Source: Leptofilum sp965223525 (GTDB taxonomy: Bacteria; Chloroflexota; Anaerolineae; Promineifilales; Promineifilaceae). Taken from it: a stretch of 64,000 nucleotides of DNA. The notes below the pieces were generated by a model, which was not told where the DNA came from, made no database searches, and worked only from the letters and a program-made list of their open reading frames with translations. The stretch's first letter is position 1. Each line of letters opens with the position of its first letter. A program made the position numbers and the translations under genes. The stretch is from NCBI RefSeq assembly GCF_965223525.1, contig NZ_CBDCWX010000005.1, positions 2,542,001-2,606,000 on the forward strand. Reading direction: 5' to 3'. Positions 15,543 through 23,696 of this stretch are shown piece by piece.

Positions 15543-16278
15543 TTTTCCAACGACCGTATTGTAACAGCATCGCACCCACAATGGCGAAAAGCAGCGCCAG
15601 CCAGCTATCCAGCCGCCAGCCCAGCAGCATCAGGGTGGTATCGCCTCGTAGGAAGGTAAGGCCAAAGTGGATCAGGTTGGTGAAGATGAGGGTGAGGGGA
15701 AAGAGCTGCAGCTTTGCAAGTTTGCGAGTTTGCAAGTAGGCAAGTGCTGCTGCCAAGAGCAGGTTGAGGCCGATGCCTAGGAGCTGAGTTTGATAGCGCA
15801 CCGTGAACACGCCATAGCTGTCTGGCAGGTTGGCAGAAAGTGGCCCCAATGTGGTTTCTGCACCGTAAGCGCACCCTTCTAGCCAGCAGGCAGCCCAGCC
15901 AGTAGCAACGAGCAGCACCAGAGCGGGGGAAAAGAGGGTGGCGTAGGATAGAAACGGCCGTTTGCCCCACCAACACCACAAGCCAAGCCCCAGCAAGCCG
16001 CCCACCAGCCCGCCGTAAGCCGTGAGCCCGCCTTGCCAAAGTTGCATGAGTTCAGACGGCCGTTCTGCAAAGTAGTGCCAGTTTAGGAGCGCAAACCCTA
16101 GACGCGCCCCTAGCCAACCAACCATAAGGGTGGTGAGGGCAGCATCGCGCCAGCGAGAGGCTGTTTGTTGGCGGGCTTGCCGGTGAGTGATTGCCCAACT
16201 TAGCAGCAGCCCGATGGCAAAAGCGGCCGTGAAGCTGTACACAAAAAATGGGCCGAGTCGTGTCAAAATTGGATACAT
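15529..16278 (-). CDS. lgt: Lgt-like prolipoprotein diacylglyceryl transferase family membrane protein
   Basis: The 249-residue protein has about seven transmembrane helices and the family segments GWLGARLGFALLNWHYFAE and LWQGGLTAYGGLVGG, equivalent to the Lgt RLGY...WEGGLAxHGG region. WLEGCAYG stands for the later (R)xGxFxNGExYG motif. Lgt transfers diacylglyceryl to the lipobox Cys of prelipoproteins, and this window encodes several lipoproteins. The canonical Arg/Asn of the second motif are replaced, so it may be a divergent Lgt or a paralogue. The ATG at 16278 was chosen over an in-frame TTG. An in-frame spacer-type repeat encodes about 12 residues (around LQTRKLAKLQ). Confidence 0.75.
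   Translation of the reverse strand: MYPILTRLGPFFVYSFTAAFAIGLLLSWAITHRQARQQTASRWRDAALTTLMVGWLGARLGFALLNWHYFAERPSELMQLWQGGLTAYGGLVGGLLGLGLWCWWGKRPFLSYATLFSPALVLLVATGWAACWLEGCAYGAETTLGPLSANLPDSYGVFTVRYQTQLLGIGLNLLLAAALAYLQTRKLAKLQLFPLTLIFTNLIHFGLTFLRGDTTLMLLGWRLDSWLALLFAIVGAMLLQYGRWKKVYK
15711..15748. repeat. GCAAGT-type repeat captured inside the lgt coding sequence
   Basis: GCTTTGCAAGTTTGCGAGTT and TGCAAGTAGGCAAGTGCT repeat the words of the spacer element at 15463-15542. They lie in frame in lgt, encoding part of a cytoplasmic loop (YLQTRKLAKLQ). Confidence 0.75.
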
Positions 16279-16351
16279 AAAAAGTAACAACAAATAGGCT
16301 ATTGCTTAGGAAAAAATTTACCAGGAATGAACAGAAATTGAAAGGTTCCGG

Positions 16352-16360
16352 TGTTATAAT
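16352..16360 (+). promoter_or_regulatory. Extended -10 promoter element
   Basis: TGTTATAAT is a perfect extended -10 (TGnTATAAT) in the gap between lgt and the sensor kinase, with no good -35. It would give a leader of about 165 bases to the gene at 16535. Confidence 0.45.
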
Positions 16361-16461
16361 GCACAAAATCTAGTAACAACCACCTTTACTCACTCTGTTT
16401 TTGTAATAGTGGGAAAGTGATTTGAAACAAAGGGAGCCATTTTCCCCGCTTTTACATGGGC

Positions 16462-16510
16462 AAACCACAGAGAAATCACCCCTCGGTTTACATATTACTT
16501 TCTGTGGTTT
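16462..16510. repeat. CCACAGAG-type inverted repeat
   Basis: AAACCACAGAGAAA and, inverted, TTTCTGTGGTTT bound this spacer element. The word CCACAGAG recurs at 29540, 43009, 47914 and 59115, and inverted at 20920. It sits immediately before the sensor kinase start. Confidence 0.65.
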
Positions 16511-16534
16511 GTTGTATTGGTAACGATTAGCTTT

Positions 16535-19500
16535 ATGACCTCTTTAACGCAGCTATATTTCTCAGCCTTCATCATCATAAGCCTAGAGCTGATATTAATG
16601 ATGTACATTTTCATGCAGCGGCCAAAGCTGTTCAGCAATCGGCTGTTTGCACTTTATATGTTCATTTTGGCCTCTGGCAGCTTTGGCATTTTGGTGGCGA
16701 GTATTGCGTCTGATCCGGCAATTGTGTATGAAGCGTCATTGGTACATGCGTTGGCTACAATGAGTGCCACGCCATTGCTCTGGCTGCTTGTTTTGCATGT
16801 TTTTATTCCTCAGCATTGGCTTGTGCGGTTGGCAAAGTGGCCTTTGTATGTTCTGGCGATGCTGCCTTTAACCGTCTATTTTTGGGGTGTATTTACTGCA
16901 GTTCCCCTCTTAGTTGATTATGAGACACAGACGATTACCCAAGGTTACATTTCGACGAGTGTGCTTTTAAACGGCCGTTTCGGGTCACTGTTTTACTTTA
17001 CGTACATTTCGGTTCTCAATAGCCTGTTGGTTGTGCCCATTGGCATTTTTGCATTTAGCCGATTGTTACCAGACCGATTGCAACGGGCTGCACGGGTTTT
17101 GTTTGTTTTTGCCCTTTCAGTTGCTGTTCTTTACCTTCCTGGCGTAGATTTGCCAATTGCCTTACGCAACATGCTCACACCGCTGTTTGCCGCTTGTGGT
17201 GCCGCCTGGGTTATGCGAAGGTATCGTTTCTTTTCCCCAATTGAACTGGCCATGAAGCAAGTTATAGATACAGTGACGATTGGTTTGCTGGTTTTTGATG
17301 AGCGGCTTAATTTATTAGATGCCAATTCATTTGCCGCATCCCTCCTCTCGCTGAACATGGTCAAGGATGCACAAACACTCTCTCTGCCTCAACTTTTAGA
17401 GCGGTTACAGTCGCGCGTGGTAAACAAGCAGGAGCTACTAACATTGCAAACGGCCGTGCGCCAAACTCCAACCAAGCTCTACCAGCAAGAAATTATGTGC
17501 CGAAACAACGCCGTCCCCAAAGATGAGGCCCTGACCTGGCTGTCGTTTACCATTGGCCCGGTGTATGACGAAAACCAGCATTTTATTGGCTGTGCCTGTA
17601 CGGTTGAAGACCTAACTGTGGAGCGCCGTACGCAAGCTTACATTACCGACGCACATAAGGCGATAGAGCAATATGCACATAACCAGGCATTGCTCAATGA
17701 AATTACGCAGGCAGCCATCAGCGCCTCTAATTTTGACGAACATTTAACGGTTTTGGCTCGCCGCTTGGTTGATTTGCTAGATGCTGAACAATGTTACATT
17801 TCCTTGTGGGACAAAGTAAATGAACGGCCGATTGCTGCTGTTGCTTATGGTGTAGGAACCGAGGCTTACCTGACGATGCAGCGGCAACCGTCAGATTTTT
17901 CCTTATCCAGAGCAGTGTATGGTTCAAAAAGCGCGTTGCCCATCGAAGATATTCGTAAATCACCGTACGTTAGCCAGCATGTAGCCAGTTATTTGCCCAC
18001 GCGGGGCATGTTGGCCTTGCCAATGAGAGTCAACGATGAAGCTGTAGGTGCGCTGCTGTTGGGATACAGTGAGCCTCGCCACTTTTCTGTTGAAGAAACG
18101 CGGTGGGGAGAGCAAATTGCCCAGCAGTTAGCGTTGGCCATCTCAAAGAACCAACTACTGGCTACCGAACAAGAACAACGTCTCTTGCTAGAAGCATTGC
18201 AAAAAGCAGGACAGGCCTTAATTGGCACCCTGGATTTTGAGCAAGTGTTGGATCGCCTCCTTGATGAAATTGCGCGGGTTGTACCATTCGATACGGTGAA
18301 TTTTGCACTTATTCAGGGCGAAAACGCACACATTGTGCGAAGGCGAGATAATAGCAGTTTTGATGCCACGGTAACGAAATCTGCACTGTCTGCAAAAAGG
18401 GTATTGTCAATCTCTGAACTGCCCACATTGCGAACGATGTATGAAACGAAACGGCCGTTAAGCATCCCAAATACAAGGCAATCTTCCCTGTGGTCTTATG
18501 AAGATCACATTGAATCATGGATGGGAGTGCCTATCGTTATTAACGATGAGCCAGTTGCTTTTTTGATGGTAGACAAAATTGAGCCAAATTTTTACCAGGC
18601 TCAGCACGAGCATGGCCTGGTTGCCTTCACCAATCAGGCAACCCTGGCCTTAAAACACGCCCAACTTTTTACCGAAATTCAGCGGCGGGTAACTGAATTA
18701 GAGGCTTTGAGCATTGTCTCAGCCGCCATGCGCTCTTCAGAGAGCATACCCACCATTTTGCAATCTGCCATAAAGGCGATGGTGGATATTTTATCAGCCA
18801 GGGTAGGAACCGTATTTCTGCTAAACGAGGAAGAAACGGCCGTTGTTTCCCAAGCAAGCTACCCGCCCAACTTTTACCCGACAGGCATCGCCTATGCGTT
18901 AGGCGAAGGCATAACCGGGTATGTGGCACAGACGGGTGAGCTATACGCCACGCCCGTTATTAACAATGATTCAAACTACGTTCTAAAGGCGGAAGAACCA
19001 GAAGATATTCGCCAGCTAAAATCCACTATTGCGCTACCACTTGCTAGCGAAGATGGCATTCTTGGCGTTATACATTTGGGGTTGACACATCAATATGATT
19101 TTGCAGATGATGAAATGCACACCTTAAAAGCCATGAGCGATATTGTGGCCAACGGCTTACAGCGCATTCAGCTTATGCAAACATTAGAAGCACGGGTTGC
19201 CAGCCGCACGATGGATTTGGAAATGGCTAATGAACGGCTTCAGGAATTGGATAAACTCAAAACCAAATTCATTGCCGATGTTTCACATGAGCTGCGGACC
19301 CCGGTAGCGAATTTGAGCATTTACATCAATCTGCTTGAAAACGGGAATCCCAAAAAACAAGCTCGTTACATCGGAATATTGCAGCAGCAGGCAAACCGAT
19401 TAACCAATTTGGTTGAAGCTACTTTAGGATTATCCAAGTTGCAAATTGGTCAACAGTATCAGGTTTATGGCCCTATTGACCTGAACCCAATCGTTAAAGA

Positions 19501-19966
19501 GGTTATGTTGGGGCATCAGGCGCGAGCCGAAGACCTTGGCATAACGCTTACTTGCTCTTTGGAACCAACGTTGCCGCCTTTGCAGGGGAACAAAACCCAA
19601 CTGATGCAGCTAATTACTAACCTGCTCGCCAATGGCATCAATTACAATGAAAAGCAAGGTGAAATCGTTGTTAAAACATACTTGGCTAATGATCAATATG
19701 CTGGATTAAGTTTTGCTGATGATGGTGCCGGCATTGCAGAAAATGAACTGCCTCTTATTTTTGATCGTTTTTATCGCGGACAGCGAACAGGACAATCCAA
19801 TATTCCAGGTACTGGCCTCGGGTTATCTATTGTAAAGGAGATTGTGGATTTGCATCAGGGACAAATTTCGGTTCAGAGTAAAGTCAATGAAGGGACTAAA
19901 TTTACAATTTATTTGCCGCTTAGCAGGCAAAACGGCGCGGAAAATGGGGTAGGTGAAGCTGTATGA
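16535..19966 (+). CDS. Membrane sensor histidine kinase: 7TM, PAS, three GAF, HisKA, HATPase
   Basis: The 1143-residue protein begins with seven hydrophobic helices (about residues 5-230), the histidine kinase N-terminal 7TM type. A PAS-like domain follows at about 240-370, then three GAF-like domains (about 385-545, 555-715, 725-885) and a short coiled coil (VASRTMDLEMANERLQELDK). The dimerisation domain has His918 in FIADVSHELRTPVANL, and the HATPase has the N, G1 and G2 boxes (LITNLLANGINYN, DDGAGI, GTGLGLSIVKEIVD). All catalytic motifs are intact. No response regulator is adjacent, so it is an orphan kinase. The ATG at 16535 was preferred to the TTG at 16517. The next gene overlaps its stop by four bases. 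Confidence 0.92.
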   Translation: MTSLTQLYFSAFIIISLELILMMYIFMQRPKLFSNRLFALYMFILASGSFGILVASIASDPAIVYEASLVHALATMSATPLLWLLVLHVFIPQHWLVRLAKWPLYVLAMLPLTVYFWGVFTAVPLLVDYETQTITQGYISTSVLLNGRFGSLFYFTYISVLNSLLVVPIGIFAFSRLLPDRLQRAARVLFVFALSVAVLYLPGVDLPIALRNMLTPLFAACGAAWVMRRYRFFSPIELAMKQVIDTVTIGLLVFDERLNLLDANSFAASLLSLNMVKDAQTLSLPQLLERLQSRVVNKQELLTLQTAVRQTPTKLYQQEIMCRNNAVPKDEALTWLSFTIGPVYDENQHFIGCACTVEDLTVERRTQAYITDAHKAIEQYAHNQALLNEITQAAISASNFDEHLTVLARRLVDLLDAEQCYISLWDKVNERPIAAVAYGVGTEAYLTMQRQPSDFSLSRAVYGSKSALPIEDIRKSPYVSQHVASYLPTRGMLALPMRVNDEAVGALLLGYSEPRHFSVEETRWGEQIAQQLALAISKNQLLATEQEQRLLLEALQKAGQALIGTLDFEQVLDRLLDEIARVVPFDTVNFALIQGENAHIVRRRDNSSFDATVTKSALSAKRVLSISELPTLRTMYETKRPLSIPNTRQSSLWSYEDHIESWMGVPIVINDEPVAFLMVDKIEPNFYQAQHEHGLVAFTNQATLALKHAQLFTEIQRRVTELEALSIVSAAMRSSESIPTILQSAIKAMVDILSARVGTVFLLNEEETAVVSQASYPPNFYPTGIAYALGEGITGYVAQTGELYATPVINNDSNYVLKAEEPEDIRQLKSTIALPLASEDGILGVIHLGLTHQYDFADDEMHTLKAMSDIVANGLQRIQLMQTLEARVASRTMDLEMANERLQELDKLKTKFIADVSHELRTPVANLSIYINLLENGNPKKQARYIGILQQQANRLTNLVEATLGLSKLQIGQQYQVYGPIDLNPIVKEVMLGHQARAEDLGITLTCSLEPTLPPLQGNKTQLMQLITNLLANGINYNEKQGEIVVKTYLANDQYAGLSFADDGAGIAENELPLIFDRFYRGQRTGQSNIPGTGLGLSIVKEIVDLHQGQISVQSKVNEGTKFTIYLPLSRQNGAENGVGEAV

Positions 19967-20685
19967 AACGGCCGTCTCCATTTTTAACGGCCGAATGGCG
20001 CTACCTGGTGATGCTCAATTACCACATCGAGCCGGAACTGCTACGGCCGTTCGTCCCCCAGGGCACTGAGCTAGACAGTTGGCAAGAGCAGACGTTTATT
20101 AGCATTGTGGGCTTCATGTTTTTGAACACCCGCGTGCTAGGCGTGCCCATCCCCGGTCATATCAACTTTGAAGAGCTAAACCTGCGCTTCTATGTGCGCC
20201 GCAAAGGGCCAGAAGGCTGGCGGCGTGGCGTGGTGTTCATCAAGGAGCTGGTGCCGCGCTGGGCCATTGCCACCACTGCCCGGCTGGTTTACAACGAGAA
20301 TTACCTTTCGTTGCCAATGCAGCATGAGATTAACCATGATGAAAGGGAAACGGCCGTTTCCTACAAGTGGCGTTGGCAAAAAGCGTGGCATTCAGTACAA
20401 ATACAAGCCGTTGGTCAGCCCCAGCCCTTGCAATCAGGTTCTCAAGAAGAATTCATCACCGAGCATTATTGGGGCTATGCCAAACAACGAGACGGTGGCA
20501 TCATAGAATATCAGGTAGAGCATCCTCCCTGGAACGTTTGGCAAGCCCAAAGTTACCAATTCAATTGCGATGTTGCCTCGCTGTATGGCCCCACATTTGC
20601 CCCAGCCCTGCAAGCTACACCGGCTTCCGCTTTTCTGGCCGATGGTTCGGCTGTAACCGTGCGGCGTGGCGTGAGAATAAGCTAG
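19963..20685 (+). CDS. DUF2071 (YqjF-like) protein
   Basis: The 240-residue protein opens with FLTAEWRYLVMLNYHIEPEL and LLRPFVPQGTELDSWQEQTF. It continues with FISIVGFMFLNTRVLGVPIP, NFEELNLRFYVRR and GVVFIKELVPRWAIATTARL, the recognisable pattern of the DUF2071/COG3361 family. The beta-rich fold resembles acetoacetate decarboxylase, but activity is unknown. It overlaps the sensor kinase stop (ATGA), so the two are probably translationally coupled. That is an unusual pairing. Confidence 0.88.
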   Translation: MKRPSPFLTAEWRYLVMLNYHIEPELLRPFVPQGTELDSWQEQTFISIVGFMFLNTRVLGVPIPGHINFEELNLRFYVRRKGPEGWRRGVVFIKELVPRWAIATTARLVYNENYLSLPMQHEINHDERETAVSYKWRWQKAWHSVQIQAVGQPQPLQSGSQEEFITEHYWGYAKQRDGGIIEYQVEHPPWNVWQAQSYQFNCDVASLYGPTFAPALQATPASAFLADGSAVTVRRGVRIS

Positions 20686-20785
20686 TGTTCCGACCAACAA
20701 ATATTGATGGGTAGTACATCGGGCGGAACACTTAAACTGAAACCATTTGCAAAGAATCTATCCGTCAAAAGATGTTGGTTTCAGT
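20684..20785. repeat. Two adjacent inverted repeats after the DUF2071 gene
   Basis: AGTGTTCCG/CGGAACACT (20684-20732) and ACTGAAACCA/TGGTTTCAGT (20736-20785) form two hairpins in a row. The first overlaps the stop codon of the DUF2071 gene. Neither has a T-run. Confidence 0.6.
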
Positions 20786-20854
20786 ACTAGTGGCGGGTGG
20801 CTCATCTGCTAAATCCAAGTAAAATCCCGGAGTTGCACCGGTCACCACGAATAA

Positions 20855-20936
20855 AAATCAACAGATTTCGCAGATGGCGCAGTTTGCGTTTACAGATTTC
20901 TCTCTTTTCTCTGTGATCTCTGTGGCAAATTTATTT
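20855..20936. repeat. CTCTGTGATCTCTGTGGC spacer repeat
   Basis: ATTTCTCTCTTTTCTCTGTG and ATCTCTGTGGCAAAT are the inverse of the CCACAGAG family. An open frame runs through it into ilvE, but the encoded residues are repeat-derived. Confidence 0.6.
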
Positions 20937-20951
20937 ACGAAGGAGATTACG

Positions 20952-22028
20952 ATGGAGCTTGAAGTTGTTGAACTAGACCCGACGACCCTGAAAACACCCC
21001 CTACTGAAGACTTTGGCTTTGGCAACAAATTTGCCAACCGCATGTTTAGCCAAAAATATAGCCCGGAAAAGGGCTGGCACGGTGCCAAAATTGGCCGGTA
21101 CGAAAATTTTAGCTTGCCGCCGTCTACGGCCGTATTCCATTACGCCCAAGAAATTTTTGAAGGCACCAAAGCGTACCGCCGTGCCGATGGTAATATCAAC
21201 TTATTTCGGCCATGGGAAAATATGAAGCGGTTCAACAACTCCGCTCACCGCATGTCTATGGCGATGGTAGATGCAGAAGAGCATCTCAGCGCCATCATTA
21301 AGCTCATTGAGCTAGAGCATGAATGGGTGCCGAGTGTTCCTGGCGCCAGCCTCTACATTCGCCCCACCATGATCGCCACCGAGCCAGCTTTGGGCGTACA
21401 CGCCAGCAGTGATTACCTGCATTTTGTTATTGTGGGACCCGTCGGCGCGTACTTCAAAGAAGGATTCAACCCCGTCCCCGTTTACATTTCTGACCAATAC
21501 CGCCGGGCCGTGCGCGGTGGCGTGGGGGATGCTAAAACGGGCGGCAACTACGCCGCCAGCCTGTTCGTGGGCGAGCAAGCCAAGCAAAAAGGGTACTCTC
21601 AGGTGCTTTGGCTGGATGCCCTAGAGGGACGGTATGTAGAAGAAGTGGGTGCGATGAACATCTGCTTTGTGTACGAAGGCAAGAAAATTGTAACGCCGCC
21701 GCTGACTGGCTCTATTTTGCCCGGCATCACCCGCATGTCGGTTTTAGAGCTAGGGCGCGATTTGGGGTATGACGTTGCCGAGGAGCCAGTGGAAGTGAAC
21801 GAAATGTTGGCTGACCTGAAGAGCGGCAAAATCACCGAGGTGTTTGGCTGCGGTACGGCCGCAGTCATTGCCCCGGTTGGTAAGTTTGGCTACCAGGATG
21901 AAGAATACATCATCAACAATTACGAGCCAGGGCCGGTTGCCAATAAATTGTATGACGAACTAACTGGGATTCAATACGGCCGTATCCCTGACCGCTTCAA
22001 CTGGACCTTAACCATTGATGTGAATTAG
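20952..22028 (+). CDS. ilvE: Branched-chain amino acid aminotransferase (group II)
   Basis: The 358-residue PLP enzyme has FGNKFANRMFSQKYSPEKGW, HYAQEIFEGTKAYRRADGNI, the catalytic Lys195 in GDAKTGGNYAASL, and EEVGAMNICFVYEGKKIVTP, all typical of the mammalian/Gram-positive-type BCAT. It interconverts Leu, Ile and Val with their 2-oxo acids using 2-oxoglutarate. The ATG at 20952 has AAGGAGAT upstream. An in-frame ATG at 20874 would add 26 residues encoded by a spacer repeat and is rejected. The last 19 bases of the gene are duplicated after the next repeat element (22106-22124). Confidence 0.96.
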   Translation: MELEVVELDPTTLKTPPTEDFGFGNKFANRMFSQKYSPEKGWHGAKIGRYENFSLPPSTAVFHYAQEIFEGTKAYRRADGNINLFRPWENMKRFNNSAHRMSMAMVDAEEHLSAIIKLIELEHEWVPSVPGASLYIRPTMIATEPALGVHASSDYLHFVIVGPVGAYFKEGFNPVPVYISDQYRRAVRGGVGDAKTGGNYAASLFVGEQAKQKGYSQVLWLDALEGRYVEEVGAMNICFVYEGKKIVTPPLTGSILPGITRMSVLELGRDLGYDVAEEPVEVNEMLADLKSGKITEVFGCGTAAVIAPVGKFGYQDEEYIINNYEPGPVANKLYDELTGIQYGRIPDRFNWTLTIDVN

Positions 22029-22034
22029 CTGCTT

Positions 22035-22098
22035 AGGTGACAGTCACTTTCCCTGGAGGCAAGGCCACAATGAAAATTGTTTTAAGTGACTGTCACCT
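22035..22098. repeat. GTGACAGTCAC inverted-repeat element, copy 2, flanked by direct repeats
   Basis: AGGTGACAGTCACTT and AAGTGACTGTCACCT bound a 34-base core. A direct repeat of 19 bases, TTAACCATTGATGTGAATT, lies at 22008-22026 (end of ilvE) and again at 22106-22124. The element with a few flanking bases thus lies between two copies of the gene end, as after a target or segment duplication. Confidence 0.8.
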
Positions 22099-22187
22099 TC
22101 AGGGTTTAACCATTGATGTGAATTGAGACCATTTGAGAGCTATTTTGCCCGATTGATAGTTTCTGACGGCAAAATGGGTTGATACTC

Positions 22188-22224
22188 GAAGCTGGATTCA
22201 TTTGTGAGTCCAGCTTTTTTATTT
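22188..22224 (+). terminator. Intrinsic terminator after ilvE
   Basis: AAGCTGGA and TCCAGCTT with a loop of about 11 bases are followed by TTTTTATTTT on the plus strand. Confidence 0.85.
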
Positions 22225-22296
22225 TAGTGGCTGGCGGTTAGTGGCTAGTTGCGTGCGAAAGCAACCAGCCACTAACCACTAGCCACTCGCAACTAC
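22225..22296. repeat. TAGTGGCTAGTGG palindromic repeat
   Basis: TAGTGGCTGGCGGTTAGTGG and, inverted, CCAGCCACTAACCACTAGCC make up the spacer before the thiolase gene. The same words appear in the coding sequence of the GH53-like lipoprotein at 43148-43190. Confidence 0.7.
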
Positions 22297-22306
22297 GGAG
22301 ACTTTT

Positions 22307-23449
22307 ATGCGTGAAGTAGCAATTTTAGGCGTGGGGCAAACGGCCGTTCGTGAACAGTGGGATCGCTCCATCCGGCAGTTGGCAGTCACCGCAGGCCGTG
22401 CCGCCATGCAGGATGCGGGTGTCGAGAAGGTAGACGCCATCTACGTGGGCAACATGACCAGCGGCGTCCTCAATCAGCAAATGCAGCTAGGCGCCCTCAT
22501 TGCCGATCATCTAAACCAGCACGGCGCGGAAGCGGTAAAAATGGAAGCCGCTTGCGGTTCTGCTGGCTCCGCCATGCGCCAGGGTTTGCTGGCCGTCGCC
22601 AGCGGTGAGCTGGATGCCGTGCTGGTCATCGGCGTGGAGAAGATGACCGAAACCCCATTCAAAGAGACCACCGCCGCCCTTACCACCGCTGCCGACGCCG
22701 ATTATGAAATTGTTCACGGCGTCACCTTTGTGGGGCTAAACGCTCTGATTATGCGGCGGTACATGCACGAATACGGCTACCAGCGGAACGATTTTGCCCC
22801 GTTCGCGCTGAATGCTCACAGCAACGGTGCCAACAACCCCAACGCCATGTTCCAAAAAGCGATTAGCCAACGCACGTATGAAAAAGGGCGCATTGTGGCT
22901 GACCCCATCAGCCTGTTCGATGCCTCGCCCATTGGGGATGGCGCGGCTGCGCTACTGCTGGTTCCTGCCGCAAAAGCACCAAATGCCGTGCGCGTAGCTG
23001 GCTCTGCGTCAGCTACTGACACGCTGGCAGTCCACGACCGGCACGATATGCTTTGGCTAAAAGCGGCAGAGCAGTCAGCAAAGCGGGCTTATGCCGAGGC
23101 GGGCGTGGTGCCAGAAGCCATAGATCTGTTTGAGCTGCACGATGCCTTCAGCGTGATGGCTGCCCTCTCGTTGGAGGCGACGGGCTTTGCTGAACGGGGG
23201 CAGGGGGTACGTTTTGCACAAGAGGGCGAGATTTTCCCAGACGGCCGTATCCCCATTTGCACAATGGGCGGGTTGAAGGCACGCGGCCATCCAGTGGGGG
23301 CGACGGGCTTGTACCAACTGGCCGAGGCCACGCTGCAGCTACGCGGGCAGGCAGGCGCGGCCCAAATCCCCGACGCCAAAATCGCCATGACGCAAAACAT
23401 TGGCGGCAGCGGTGCCACCATTGTGACCCATATTTTAGAACGGCCGTAG
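22307..23449 (+). CDS. Thiolase (SCP2/lipid-transfer type acetyl-CoA acyltransferase)
   Basis: The 380-residue protein has the thiolase fold with nucleophile Cys83 in EAACGSAGSAMRQG and the His motif GGLKARGHPVGATGLYQ. The C-terminal QNIGGSGATIVTHIL lacks the second catalytic Cys of degradative thiolases, as in SCP2-type and archaeal HMG-pathway thiolases. Other landmarks are FELHDAFSVMAALSLEATGF and DPISLFDASPIGDGAAALLL. It probably cleaves or forms 3-oxoacyl-CoA, perhaps branched. No DUF35 partner lies next to it. GGAGA precedes the ATG by seven bases. Acyl-CoA dehydrogenase and SDR genes follow within 4 kb. Confidence 0.9.
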   Translation: MREVAILGVGQTAVREQWDRSIRQLAVTAGRAAMQDAGVEKVDAIYVGNMTSGVLNQQMQLGALIADHLNQHGAEAVKMEAACGSAGSAMRQGLLAVASGELDAVLVIGVEKMTETPFKETTAALTTAADADYEIVHGVTFVGLNALIMRRYMHEYGYQRNDFAPFALNAHSNGANNPNAMFQKAISQRTYEKGRIVADPISLFDASPIGDGAAALLLVPAAKAPNAVRVAGSASATDTLAVHDRHDMLWLKAAEQSAKRAYAEAGVVPEAIDLFELHDAFSVMAALSLEATGFAERGQGVRFAQEGEIFPDGRIPICTMGGLKARGHPVGATGLYQLAEATLQLRGQAGAAQIPDAKIAMTQNIGGSGATIVTHILERP

Positions 23450-23451
23450 TT

Positions 23452-23527
23452 CCCGTAATCGGTATTCAGTAAACGGTAATCGGTAGTGGTCACGGATTAC
23501 GAATCACCGTTTATCGATAACCGGCAC
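23452..23527. repeat. CGTAATCGGT palindromic repeat
   Basis: CGTAATCGGTATTCAGTAAA, CGGTAATCGG and, inverted, CCGTTTATCGATAACCGG fill the gap after the thiolase gene. The rest of the 247-base gap (to 23696) shows no gene. Confidence 0.7.
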
Positions 23528-23696
23528 TTCTCTCACAAAACTTCTAACAATTCCGGCGGAGGGTTAGGAAATCAGTCCTAATTGCTCACTTTTTGCTTCT
23601 TTTTTACAGCGAGTTTCGCGGGAGTCGCTACAATATATTTATTGGCAATGATCTCTCGCTTTTTGTTGTGTGGCCTGCGAGAAGAGAAGGAACTTT

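Noticed and set aside
20874..20951. 26-residue N-terminal extension of IlvE
   Set aside because: Encoded by a spacer repeat; the ATG at 20952 has a good ribosome-binding site and gives normal family length.
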